From JBFMFE01 sp040752295 (GTDB taxonomy: Bacteria > UBP15 > UBA6099 > JBFMBQ01): a stretch of 33,130 nucleotides of DNA. Positions 21,923-30,482 of the stretch are shown here, one piece after another. The position numbers and the translations under genes are program-made. The DNA is taken from contig JBFMFE010000185.1 of the NCBI GenBank assembly GCA_040752295.1, positions 1-33,130 of the forward strand, in the 5' to 3' direction. Under the pieces are notes generated by a model that ran no database searches, was not told the DNA's origin, and was given only the letters and a program-made list of their open reading frames with translations. The number at the start of each line of letters is the position of its first letter. Position 1 is the stretch's first letter.

Positions 21923-23499
21923 AAAAGAAAATCACTCTGATAACGCCGCTCGAGAATAAGTACCCGATGGAAATCACCAGCGGCAAAGTGTTCATGCCCA
22001 GATATGGACCGCTGGCGCTTGCGGGCGTGCTGCAAAAGGGGGGATATGATGTTGTTCTTTTCGATGAAAACGCCGGGAGCGGGATTGACTGGAACCGCGT
22101 CCGCGATTCGGACGCCGTCTGTTTTTCACTGATGAGCTTCTGCGCGAAAAAAGGCTATTCTTATATTCAGAAAGCCCGAAGCCTTTCCGACGCGGCGATT
22201 ATCATCGGCGGACTTCACGCTTCCATGATGCCGGAGGAATGTCTGGACCACTGCGACTGGCTCATCCGGCGCGAAGGGGATGAAACCCTGCCGCTTCTGC
22301 TCGCCTCTATTTTCGGCGGGGGCGATACGAAGAATATCGCGGGGATTTCTTATAAAAAACCGGACGGAACGGTAACACATAATCCCGACCGCCCGCCAGT
22401 CGCCGACATCAGACATTCGGCGGACCCGCGCGTCGTCGCCGGCTACCGCCCGCTGACCTTCCGGAAGGTGATGTCGGACATCATTTCCAACCACGTTCCC
22501 CGTTTCAACGTTCTGCCCGTCCAGGCAACAAGGGGCTGCCCGTACGGGTGCAGCTTCTGCTTCGTCAAGCACGAGCTTGGAACCGAATACAGGAAGAGAG
22601 ACCCGGACGAGGTCGTCAGGGACATAGAAATCGGGATGGAACGGTTGAAAACGAACTACATATTTTTTGTTGACAACGATCTTACGATAGACCGCGAATA
22701 CACGAAATCATTGTTCGAGAAACTCATCGGACGTTTTCCAGGCGGATTGAACATATATTTTTTCGCCAGGGTTTCATTGGGGCATGACTCGGAGCTTCTC
22801 GAACTGGCGCGTGGAACGGGAAAAGTGTGCGTTGCCGTGGGAGTGGAGTCAATTAACGACATGACTCTTAAACAGCTGAATAAGGGGCAGACGCGGGAGG
22901 AGATCGTCGAATCGCTGGCAGCGTTCAGGCGCCATAAGATAGACATACAGGCGCTCACGATCTTCGGCGGCGAAAACGATACGGTGGAGACGATACGCGA
23001 TACCGTCAGGTTCTATCTCGAAAATCGAGTCTATAACATCGGTATCTGCTGCCTGTATGACTTCCCCTTCAAAAAACGGCATTTCGGCTACGAACAAATG
23101 TGGCCCGATCACCGTTTCATTCACCACGACTGGCGTTTCTATAACGGCAATTTCGTGGTCTTTTACCCGCGCCTCATGAAACCCGGCGCCCTGCAGAAAG
23201 AAATCCTGCTGTCCTTCCGCCGGTTCTATATGAAACAGAAAAAGACGGTATTTCAATTTCATCCATCCCTGGCAACCGTGAAACATTACATACCATATCT
23301 GGAATCAGCCGAAAAAGGCCTGTACGCGCCGGATGAGACTCTTATAGAAGACAGGCTGCACGGTCTTCAGCGTCCGGATCATATCCCCCTCCGGGTCTCA
23401 AAAACCTCGATATTAAACGAGGCGCTGCTGTTCTATATGCACAATTTCTATCGGCCGATCTCATGGAACTTCCTCAGAAGCATCGCTGGTTCCGTGTGA
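21919..23499 (+). CDS. Cobalamin-binding radical SAM protein
   Basis: A 526-residue B12-radical SAM protein translationally coupled to the gene before it. The B12 domain shows PRYGPLALAGVLQKGG (28-42), IIIGGLHASMMPEE (94-107) and REGDETLP (118-125). The SAM motif is C207-x3-C211-x2-C214 in TRGCPYGCSFC. The middle part IFFVDNDLTIDREYT and the later GVESIND are usual for this superfamily. It is not especially close to either paralogue group in the locus and probably has a different reaction site. Known relatives include BchE-like cyclases and hopanoid or lipid-modifying enzymes; the exact reaction cannot be read from the sequence. Confidence 0.9.
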   Translation: MKKKITLITPLENKYPMEITSGKVFMPRYGPLALAGVLQKGGYDVVLFDENAGSGIDWNRVRDSDAVCFSLMSFCAKKGYSYIQKARSLSDAAIIIGGLHASMMPEECLDHCDWLIRREGDETLPLLLASIFGGGDTKNIAGISYKKPDGTVTHNPDRPPVADIRHSADPRVVAGYRPLTFRKVMSDIISNHVPRFNVLPVQATRGCPYGCSFCFVKHELGTEYRKRDPDEVVRDIEIGMERLKTNYIFFVDNDLTIDREYTKSLFEKLIGRFPGGLNIYFFARVSLGHDSELLELARGTGKVCVAVGVESINDMTLKQLNKGQTREEIVESLAAFRRHKIDIQALTIFGGENDTVETIRDTVRFYLENRVYNIGICCLYDFPFKKRHFGYEQMWPDHRFIHHDWRFYNGNFVVFYPRLMKPGALQKEILLSFRRFYMKQKKTVFQFHPSLATVKHYIPYLESAEKGLYAPDETLIEDRLHGLQRPDHIPLRVSKTSILNEALLFYMHNFYRPISWNFLRSIAGSV

Positions 23500-23564
23500 A
23501 TCGCCGTTTGATCAATGATGACAGTCTTTTAAAACGCGAATAAAACCGACGTTTCCGGATATTT

Positions 23565-24986
23565 ATGAGAATAGCGCTCGTAATACCTAAAGTCACAAAT
23601 ATGGCGATAGTTCCCAACCTGGGGCTGGGGTATCTGGCGGCTTCTCTGTTGGAGAATGGATTCGGCGTTGAAATATTTCACTGCGGAAGGGACAATCTGA
23701 GTCCGCGCGAACTCGCTCGGAAAATCCGCGACGGGCGCTTCAATATAACGGGGATCCAGTCGCTGTCGTTCTTTCACGACAGGGCGGCGGAGGTCTCAAA
23801 GCGAATCAAATCCACTGCCCCGGGGTCCATGATTGTCGTAGGGGGACCCCATGCCTCCGGCGTAAGGGACGGCCTGCTGACCGGAGACGGCGCCTTCGAT
23901 TACGGATTCGCGGGCGAAGCGGAGATCGGGTTCACTGAATTCGTCAGACAGGCAGCGGGCGGCGGTCCGTCCGCGGAGGACATTCCAGGTCTGATATGGC
24001 GCGACGGCGGAAGTGTTTTCTGCAACGATATAAAAGTCGTTCGCAATCTGGACGCGCTGCCCATGCCGCCGTGGAACATGATGGACCCGAATACATACCC
24101 CCAGCAGGCGCACGGCATGTTCCCTCCCGATTTTCCCGTCGCGCCGATGATTTTCTCGCGGGGCTGCAACTATAACTGCGCCTTCTGCGCCTCCCGCGCG
24201 ATCAGCGGCGCCGGCATCAGATACCGCTCGGTCGAAAACACGATGCGCGAAATCGAATACATCTACAATGAGTTGCGCATAAGCGCTATCGCGTTTCTTG
24301 ATCAAAACCCGGCGGCGAGCAGAAAGAACATCCTTCAGTTGTGCGCCGCGATAGCCGGTTCCGATATGAAAATAAAATGGTACTGCCCGAACGGCGTGCG
24401 CCTCGACTCGCTGGACGGCGATGTCCTGGAAATAATGCGCGCCGCGGGCTGTGTATCGCTCACGGTCGGCATCGAGTCCGCCTCGGAAGAATCCCTGAAG
24501 GCCGTGAACCGAGAACCGGTTTCAGATGAAATACGCCACAAATTAGCCCTGATCAGAAAACACCGGATTAAAGTGACGGGAAACTTCATCATCGGCCTGC
24601 CCAATGAAACGCTGCGAGATTTTAAAAACATAATATTGAAGGCTGTAAGGCTGCCACTCAACAGGGTGCAGTACGCCTTTTTTGTCCCTTTTCCGGGAAC
24701 TGCGCTTTTCAAGGCGTATTTTCCGGATCCCGAACATGCGGACATTGACTGGTCCACCTTCGATGTCACCATGCCCAGCCACGTTAGAACCGTCCCCAAG
24801 GCTCTCGCCTGGTTTGTAATGATGACGGCTTTTGCGCTCTTCTATATAAGACCGGGAATCATGCTCGATAACATCAGAGACATTAAGTCCGCGGGTCATT
24901 TGCGGTTCATCCTTTCAAGAATCCTCAAGATTGCGTCGGACCCTGTCAAATGGATGATACGAAGAAAAAAACCAATATCGCCGTAA
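23565..24986 (+). CDS. Cobalamin-binding radical SAM protein
   Basis: A 473-residue B12-radical SAM protein, third in the operon. The B12 domain has PNLGLGYLAASLLENG (17-32), MIVVGGPHAS (89-98) and FAGEAEIGF (115-123). The SAM motif is C201-x3-C205-x2-C208 in SRGCNYNCAFC. The C-terminal residues 400-470 contain a hydrophobic stretch (LAWFVMMTAFALFYI) and a basic tail, again suggesting membrane association. The gap before it is 65 bp with no strong ribosome site. The last 37 bp overlap the start of the membrane protein gene at 24950, indicating coupled expression. Confidence 0.9.
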   Translation: MRIALVIPKVTNMAIVPNLGLGYLAASLLENGFGVEIFHCGRDNLSPRELARKIRDGRFNITGIQSLSFFHDRAAEVSKRIKSTAPGSMIVVGGPHASGVRDGLLTGDGAFDYGFAGEAEIGFTEFVRQAAGGGPSAEDIPGLIWRDGGSVFCNDIKVVRNLDALPMPPWNMMDPNTYPQQAHGMFPPDFPVAPMIFSRGCNYNCAFCASRAISGAGIRYRSVENTMREIEYIYNELRISAIAFLDQNPAASRKNILQLCAAIAGSDMKIKWYCPNGVRLDSLDGDVLEIMRAAGCVSLTVGIESASEESLKAVNREPVSDEIRHKLALIRKHRIKVTGNFIIGLPNETLRDFKNIILKAVRLPLNRVQYAFFVPFPGTALFKAYFPDPEHADIDWSTFDVTMPSHVRTVPKALAWFVMMTAFALFYIRPGIMLDNIRDIKSAGHLRFILSRILKIASDPVKWMIRRKKPISP

Positions 24987-26563
24987 TCTTCGGGGGAACC
25001 GCGCTTTTCACGCTCCTGATTATTCCCGCGTTTTTTGTGCCCGGCTTTCATTTCCCCGTCATATTGATCCTTCCGACGCTTCTCGCTCTTGTTCCGGCAG
25101 CCTGCCTTTCCAGGCGGAAGCCGGCTAAAACGACAACCTTCTTTCGTGTGTTTATATATACAATCGTTCTGGGGATGACTGTGCCTTCCTTTTTGTTTAC
25201 CGCCGTCCTTGCAATGCTGAATTTCACCTTCTTCATAATCCTGCCGATCCTGTTTGTGCTTTTGTATTTTCTTGCGCCTAAAATATCCACCCTGGAAAAG
25301 CCGCTCATTTGCTCTTTGCCCCTTTTCTCATTCGCGGCCTCACTTTTAATTGTAAATGCGATAGCGCTCGAAGAAATGGAATTTACAAACGGGACTTCCG
25401 CCGCCGGCGCCGGCGCCTCCGGTTACGTAAACAGTCCCGATCGAAGATACAGGTTCGTATTTGACAGCAATGGGAACAAAATATGTTTCTCCATACCTTA
25501 TAAGTATAAGTATGAAATCTTTTCGCTGAAAAACCTTGAGGCGCGTCCCACAGTTGTCCGCGGCCGCAAGATATCCCGTTTTACATATACCCCGGATGGA
25601 ATAAACATTCTGGCGCTGGACTGGAACACCGGCCCCTTTATCATGAATCGCGGCAGCTTCAAGATAACCGCGGAAAAGAAAATTCCCCTGCCCGATCCCA
25701 GCGATCCCTTCCATTATGAGGGAATCGCTTTCCGCACCCGCGAGAACCAGGCGCTCGTCGCGCGTGGAAACGGGGAAGTGTTGTTCCTTTCTTTTCCCGA
25801 CCTTTCCGTGGAGAAAAAAAGAAAATGCATCGGCGAATCTCCGCTTCTTTTCTGGACATCGGTTCAAGATGTATTTATGCTCGATGATGATGACTTGCTT
25901 GTGACAACAACCTTCAGCGGCTATCTGTTCGTGTACGACCTGAGGCGGGATATTATAACCAATACCAGATTCTTCGCGGGGCCGATGACAAATGTCGTCA
26001 GGTCTCACGATGGGAATACATTCTACGTCGGCTCGATGTTCTGGGGGCTGATTTATAAAATTGACGTTTCGAGCATGAAGGTGATAGATGTCATGCGCCT
26101 GGAGACAGGCATACGATATATGACAATTCTGCCTGATGAAGAAACCCTGGCCGTAACGAATTTCTTCAATGGAAACGTCATCCTCTACGATACAATCAAA
26201 CACGAGCGGATTTCACGGGTGTCCGCCGGACCGCGAATAGAATGGATAGAAGTGTCGCCCGGCGGGGATTCTTTCATTGTTTCCCACGCGCTGGGGTTCT
26301 CGGTTTTCGATATCGAGTCATTTAGGAAGAAACCTGTTTTCACGAGAAGGAATTATTCTTTCCCCTTTTACCTGACACGCCACGGATCATACCTGGACGT
26401 TGTCCTGGGAAAAACAGTCGCATATTTCACGATGGATGCCCCTAAAATACTTTCTTTTTCCGTCTTGATTGCCATAAGCATGACGTTGTTTGTCAGCTTG
26501 TATGAAGGGGTCAACATTTTGCGCGCGGTTAAAGCTTTTTTATATTTTATCAAAGGGAATTAG
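24950..26563 (+). CDS. Membrane protein with a large beta-propeller-like domain
   Basis: I do not recognise a named family. The 537 residues show about five hydrophobic segments at the N-terminus (about 9-30, 35-53, 63-84, 85-109, 118-140), then about 350 residues rich in short beta repeats, then one hydrophobic segment near 500-524. The repeats, for example SHDGNTFYVGSMF…IYKIDVSSMKVI, PDEETLAVTNFFNGNVILYD and SPGGDSFIVSH, look like YVTN/WD-type propeller blades that likely sit outside the membrane. It overlaps the preceding B12-radical SAM gene by 37 bp and ends the operon. It may bind, sense or present the locus product at the envelope (inference). No catalytic motif is seen. Confidence 0.8.
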   Translation: MDDTKKKTNIAVIFGGTALFTLLIIPAFFVPGFHFPVILILPTLLALVPAACLSRRKPAKTTTFFRVFIYTIVLGMTVPSFLFTAVLAMLNFTFFIILPILFVLLYFLAPKISTLEKPLICSLPLFSFAASLLIVNAIALEEMEFTNGTSAAGAGASGYVNSPDRRYRFVFDSNGNKICFSIPYKYKYEIFSLKNLEARPTVVRGRKISRFTYTPDGINILALDWNTGPFIMNRGSFKITAEKKIPLPDPSDPFHYEGIAFRTRENQALVARGNGEVLFLSFPDLSVEKKRKCIGESPLLFWTSVQDVFMLDDDDLLVTTTFSGYLFVYDLRRDIITNTRFFAGPMTNVVRSHDGNTFYVGSMFWGLIYKIDVSSMKVIDVMRLETGIRYMTILPDEETLAVTNFFNGNVILYDTIKHERISRVSAGPRIEWIEVSPGGDSFIVSHALGFSVFDIESFRKKPVFTRRNYSFPFYLTRHGSYLDVVLGKTVAYFTMDAPKILSFSVLIAISMTLFVSLYEGVNILRAVKAFLYFIKGN

Positions 26564-26612
26564 GTGCACGACACTGTTTACTGAATTGAAGTTTTGTCTT
26601 GAAAGAAGCGTA

Positions 26613-26688
26613 GAATCTAAAATGACCGATGCGGAACGTAGACGTTCAAGCCTTTCCTTTTAGACTCTGAGTTCTATATTTTAGATTC
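26613..26688. terminator. Nested inverted repeat between convergent operons, possible bidirectional terminator
   Basis: GAATCTAAAAT (26613-26623) and ATTTTAGATTC (26678-26688) are an exact 11-bp inverted repeat. Inside them GAACGT/ACGTTC forms a tight second palindrome at 26634-26647. The element lies between the stop at 26563 and the minus-strand stop at 26731 and is AT-rich, as expected where two transcripts converge. The outer arms are 54 nt apart and weak, so termination activity is uncertain. Confidence 0.4.
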
Positions 26689-26730
26689 ATCATTATTTTA
26701 TTGTTCTGCCTCGCTTTATTTGCCGCGCCT

Positions 26731-28272
26731 TCAATCTATGTTGACAATCGGTATTTTTCTTTTTCTGTTGTACAGGAAAGCCGTGTACGGGGACTCGGGA
26801 AAAGGACGGAAGTAAACCTCGTGACCGTCGCTTCTGAACCGTTCGAAACACTCCCTCGATGTTTCCGCGATCCATTTCCGGGTCTCATCGCTCTCCCACT
26901 CGCCAGCGCTCATCCGCATGGCTTCCCCAACCAGTTTTTCGTACGTCGGCGATATCCCGCTTCTCAGGTACATATTCTGAATCCAGTCGAATATTGCGAC
27001 GGCTTTTTTCAGGAAAATGCCGGTTTCTTCCGGCCATTTCAGGATGGAGATCGTATCGAAGTTGTCCCACCCGCTCCGACCGATCAGATTGTTCCGCGCG
27101 CAGTAATCGTATATCTCCGTTCCAGGGAGGGGATAAAAAACGCACAGCCTCGCGCTGTCGGCCTTGAGCCTCGCTACCAGCTCGAACGTGGAAAGCATGT
27201 CTTCGCATCTCTCGCCCGGCAGCCCGATCATCAGGTAAACCCTCGTGTTCACGTGATGTCCGGCGAGGATGCGAAAAGCCCTGTACACGTCGGCGGCGGA
27301 GAACGGTTTTTTCAGAACCTTGCTCCTTATTTCCTCGCTGCCGCTCTCCAGACCCACTCTGGCGAGACTGCAGCCTGAGCGGAAGAGTCCGTCGGCGATC
27401 TTTTCATCCACTTTGTCCAGCAGGATGTTGGCGGTGTACGGCAGGTTGATGTTCTTCCGGTAGGCTTCCACGAACTCGGAGAGCCAGCGCTTGTCATAGT
27501 TGAAGGCATCGTCGGCAAAGGAAATCAGTTTGATAATGTCCCCGTATTTTGAAAGCACCATCTTCAGTTCGTCAATGAGGTTCCCGACGCTTCTCAACCG
27601 GAAGTAGTTTACATCTTTTTCACTCGCGCCCGTATGCCTCGCGTAGGCGCATCGAAGAGCATGGTTGTAACAGAAGGTGCACCTGTTGGGACAGCCCCTG
27701 CCGGCTATCGTCTCGAATATCCCCCTGTTTTCCATGATGATCGCGCGATGATCCACCACGTCAACGTCCAACATCGTCTGGGCGGTTATCGCGGGCGGCG
27801 CTTCCATGGTGTTGCGTATTACACCACTCTCCGTTCTTATCCAGAAACTCTTCATCCCCCCTATGTCCCCGCCCTTTTCCAGGCGGGACACGAATTCCGC
27901 GAACACGCCGTCCCCTTCGCCGATGCACAAATAATCCACGCCGGGAACGCTTATCACCTCTTCGGGTTTCAGCGTGGCGTGAAGCCCGCCGCAGATCACC
28001 TTTGTCGCGGGGAAAAGACCCTTCAACTCCCGGATCAGTTCCGCCGCGTATTTGAAGTGATTGGAACCGAATGAGAGCGCGAAAAGATCGGGACCGAACT
28101 CCTTACATTCGGAAATTATTCCGCCCGGGTCGAACCGCCGGCCGACTTTCTCGTTGAGATAGACGACTCCAGCCTCGTGTCCCGCTTTTTTAAGTTCGGC
28201 GGCAAGCACGGAGACCCCGATGTTCATCCTTGCGGGACAGTTCAGGTTGAACCAGAAGAACAGGACTCTCAC
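26731..28272 (-). CDS. Cobalamin-binding radical SAM protein (paralogue 3 of the RVxFFWxN family)
   Basis: A 513-residue B12-radical SAM protein. It begins M(GTG)RVLFFWFN, has KVICGGLHATL (91-101) and LCIGEGDG (115-122), and the SAM motif C194-x3-C198-x2-C201 in GRGCPNRCTFC. It shares the start, the SFGSNH segment and overall architecture with 17098-18648 and, more distantly, 3368-4927. The start codon is GTG at 28272 and overlaps the stop of the upstream glycosyltransferase as GTGA (28269-28272), so the two are translationally coupled. This coupling ties one B12-radical SAM step to a sugar transfer step (inference). Confidence 0.92.
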   Translation of the reverse strand: MRVLFFWFNLNCPARMNIGVSVLAAELKKAGHEAGVVYLNEKVGRRFDPGGIISECKEFGPDLFALSFGSNHFKYAAELIRELKGLFPATKVICGGLHATLKPEEVISVPGVDYLCIGEGDGVFAEFVSRLEKGGDIGGMKSFWIRTESGVIRNTMEAPPAITAQTMLDVDVVDHRAIIMENRGIFETIAGRGCPNRCTFCYNHALRCAYARHTGASEKDVNYFRLRSVGNLIDELKMVLSKYGDIIKLISFADDAFNYDKRWLSEFVEAYRKNINLPYTANILLDKVDEKIADGLFRSGCSLARVGLESGSEEIRSKVLKKPFSAADVYRAFRILAGHHVNTRVYLMIGLPGERCEDMLSTFELVARLKADSARLCVFYPLPGTEIYDYCARNNLIGRSGWDNFDTISILKWPEETGIFLKKAVAIFDWIQNMYLRSGISPTYEKLVGEAMRMSAGEWESDETRKWIAETSRECFERFRSDGHEVYFRPFPESPYTAFLYNRKRKIPIVNID

Positions 28273-29363
28273 TTCGTTTTTCTCCCGGTCCGATACGCGA
28301 GATCGAACATCTTTTCATACCGGCGCTCGGCGAGTTCCGAAATTTCGCGTTCGCGGGACGCGGCGGCGGCGCCTATGCGCCCGCGAAGCTCATTGCTGCC
28401 GTCCGCCCTCCGTATCGCTTTCGCCAGCGCCGGCGGATTCTCCGGCTCCACCAGAAGACCGGATACGTTATCCTCAATGTAATCCACCGTCGCATCCACG
28501 CGCGACGCCACAACAACCTTCCCGAAATACATGGCCACCACCGGCGTCTGCTGCCCGCCGCTGTACGGCGTGTTAAAAAGCGGCACGACCACAAACTTCG
28601 AGTTCCTTATCGCCGCCACGTACTCCTCCAGAGGCAGCATGTCAAGAAAATGAACGAATGGCGACCTGATGCGCTTCCGTTTCGCAAGGTCCGTTATCAC
28701 AAAAACCTCGGCGCCGCTCAGTTCCGCAGCCGATGCCAGAGTGAGGAAATCCCGCCTGTTTACTCCGGGACATATTATTTTTCCATGGAGGGATTTCAGA
28801 ATCCCGACGGGAACCGGTCCGCCGCCGGGCGCCCCATTGGAAAAAAGCCCTTCTGTTTGTGGAAAAAACGCTCTCATCTGAAAAACCGAAGAGGGAATAT
28901 AAAACAGGTTGTCCGCGGGTATTCCCGCGTCCAGGCACCGATCCCGGTGTGAAAGCGTGGTAATGATCCAGAAATTCGTCTCGCTTCGAAGAAATTCCTC
29001 CAGCGGGTTTTCCCCGTACGCTTTCTCGATCCATCCCGCCACCTTTTTCGCCCTCTCCAGCAGGTCCACTTCACTGACAATGAAAGGCTTCCCCGGCAAT
29101 CCACGCTTCCGCATGATATAAGAAAAGATTACAGCCTCCGGGGTTTCGCTGCATACGACGTCGCAGGAATCAATCAATCGCACGACTTCGGCGATTCCCC
29201 CGGCGTCCACCCTTATTTTGTCCCGGTCAACCCCTTTCCGGCCGCTCAGTTCATCCAGTGAAAACGGATGCAGATGAAATTCATACTTTCCCCATCTGAC
29301 AACTTCGGTATGCTTTCCCGTCCTCGGGTATGAAAGCAATAATATTTTTCGCGCGGATTTCAT
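28269..29363 (-). CDS. GT4-like family glycosyltransferase
   Basis: A 364-residue GT-B-fold glycosyltransferase. The N-terminal half starts MKSARKILLLSYPRTGKHTE. The C-terminal half has the donor-binding pattern TPVVAMYFGKVVVAS and VDYIEDNVSGLLVEPENP (about 273-309), where the E of LVEPENP is the conserved nucleotide-sugar contact of GT4 enzymes. A TTG nine bases upstream (29372) is an alternative start; I prefer the ATG at 29363. A TATAAT lies on the minus strand at 29392-29387, but no good -35 is seen. It is coupled by a GTGA overlap to the B12-radical SAM gene downstream. Donor and acceptor cannot be predicted. Confidence 0.83.
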   Translation of the reverse strand: MKSARKILLLSYPRTGKHTEVVRWGKYEFHLHPFSLDELSGRKGVDRDKIRVDAGGIAEVVRLIDSCDVVCSETPEAVIFSYIMRKRGLPGKPFIVSEVDLLERAKKVAGWIEKAYGENPLEEFLRSETNFWIITTLSHRDRCLDAGIPADNLFYIPSSVFQMRAFFPQTEGLFSNGAPGGGPVPVGILKSLHGKIICPGVNRRDFLTLASAAELSGAEVFVITDLAKRKRIRSPFVHFLDMLPLEEYVAAIRNSKFVVVPLFNTPYSGGQQTPVVAMYFGKVVVASRVDATVDYIEDNVSGLLVEPENPPALAKAIRRADGSNELRGRIGAAAASREREISELAERRYEKMFDLAYRTGRKTK

Positions 29364-29452
29364 AAATCGCAAATCCCCATCGCCATATTATAACCGCCTT
29401 TTGCATAAATTACACCACACCTGTCCGACACCGCGCAGACCCTCCGCGAGAC

Positions 29453-29481
29453 TTGCCTTTTTTGAAAAATCCTCGTATAAT
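29453..29481 (+). promoter_or_regulatory. Promoter of the second U32 pair / carbamoyltransferase operon
   Basis: TTGCCT (29453-29458), a 17-bp spacer and a perfect TATAAT (29476-29481) lie about 50 bp before the ATG at 29532. The leader contains AGAGGAAT but no strong ribosome site next to the start. Confidence 0.6.
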
Positions 29482-29531
29482 GAATCCGACACGAGAGGAA
29501 TTTCATACCCTCCGCACTTTCATGGTCCTGT

Positions 29532-30482
29532 ATGGTAAAGATATTAACGCCGTTGACAAAAAAGAGTGAAATCGTCCCCCTGATCAGAGCCGGCGCCGAC
29601 GAGTTTTTCTGCGGGTTCATCCCCGGCGAGAAACTTGAAACCTCGCGCGCTTATTTATATCTGAACAGAAGGGCTTCACGCGCCGCCAACTTCACTTCCA
29701 TCGGCGAACTGAAGGAAGCCGTTTCAATCGCTGCCGCACGGAACATTCCGATCTTTGTGACTTTTAATGAGCATAACTACTCAAAGGCGATGTACGATCA
29801 GATAATAGAAACGCTCAAAGAGCTGGAACTCTCAAAGCCCAACGGCGTTATCATTTCCGATTCGGGTTTGCTTATTCTGATAAAGAAACATTTTCCCGGA
29901 GCGGCGGCGGCGGCCGGCACCGGATGTCCAGTTTTCAACCGGAAAAGCCTGATGTTTTATAAAAATCTTGGCGCCGACAGAGTGACGCTTTCCATCGCGC
30001 TGACGACAGGGGAAATCGAATCTCTCGCGGATGAAGCCGCTCGTATCGGCATCGAGCTTGTGTGCTTTATTAAAAATGAAAACTGCATAAACACCAACGC
30101 CCAGTGTACATATCTGCACGGCATGTTCGACGATGCCCTGAATCGCACGTTCTGCAAAATCGAAAAAGAATACGGCGTCCGGGACTGCGGAGGCAAAAAA
30201 CAAGCGCGCGCCGGGAAAAGATTGTCCTCCATACATGAAGATTTCTCGGACGGATGCGGCGCCTGTTTCCTTCCTCGCTTCATCGAAGCGGGCATTACAA
30301 AATTTAAAATCGACGGAAGGGGGAGAAGCGCATCTGAAAAAATCAAAGACCTGCTTTTTATCAAAAAAGCCGTCCTGTGCGCTGAAGGCGGTCGGAGCGC
30401 CGACGCCGTCGAAAAACGAATCCGGTTCCTGTATAATAAAATATATGGTAATACCTGCTCGAAAAAATGCATTTATTCATAA
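29532..30482 (+). CDS. UbiU-like peptidase U32 family protein (pair 2)
   Basis: A 316-residue U32 protein beginning MVKILTPLTK, with IRAGADEFFCGFIPGE (19-34). Cluster ligands are C185-x6-C192, C208 and C242 or C245 (DGCGACF), followed by ITKFKIDGRG. The spacing C-x6-C-x15-C-x33-C is very close to E. coli UbiU (C-x6-C-x16-C-x38-C). It is the paralogue of 9687-10703 and, as there, is followed directly by a UbiV-like gene, here overlapping by 38 bp. A heterodimeric O2-independent hydroxylase is the simplest reading. Classical U32 peptidase activity is an old family label with little support for this type. Confidence 0.77.
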   Translation: MVKILTPLTKKSEIVPLIRAGADEFFCGFIPGEKLETSRAYLYLNRRASRAANFTSIGELKEAVSIAAARNIPIFVTFNEHNYSKAMYDQIIETLKELELSKPNGVIISDSGLLILIKKHFPGAAAAAGTGCPVFNRKSLMFYKNLGADRVTLSIALTTGEIESLADEAARIGIELVCFIKNENCINTNAQCTYLHGMFDDALNRTFCKIEKEYGVRDCGGKKQARAGKRLSSIHEDFSDGCGACFLPRFIEAGITKFKIDGRGRSASEKIKDLLFIKKAVLCAEGGRSADAVEKRIRFLYNKIYGNTCSKKCIYS

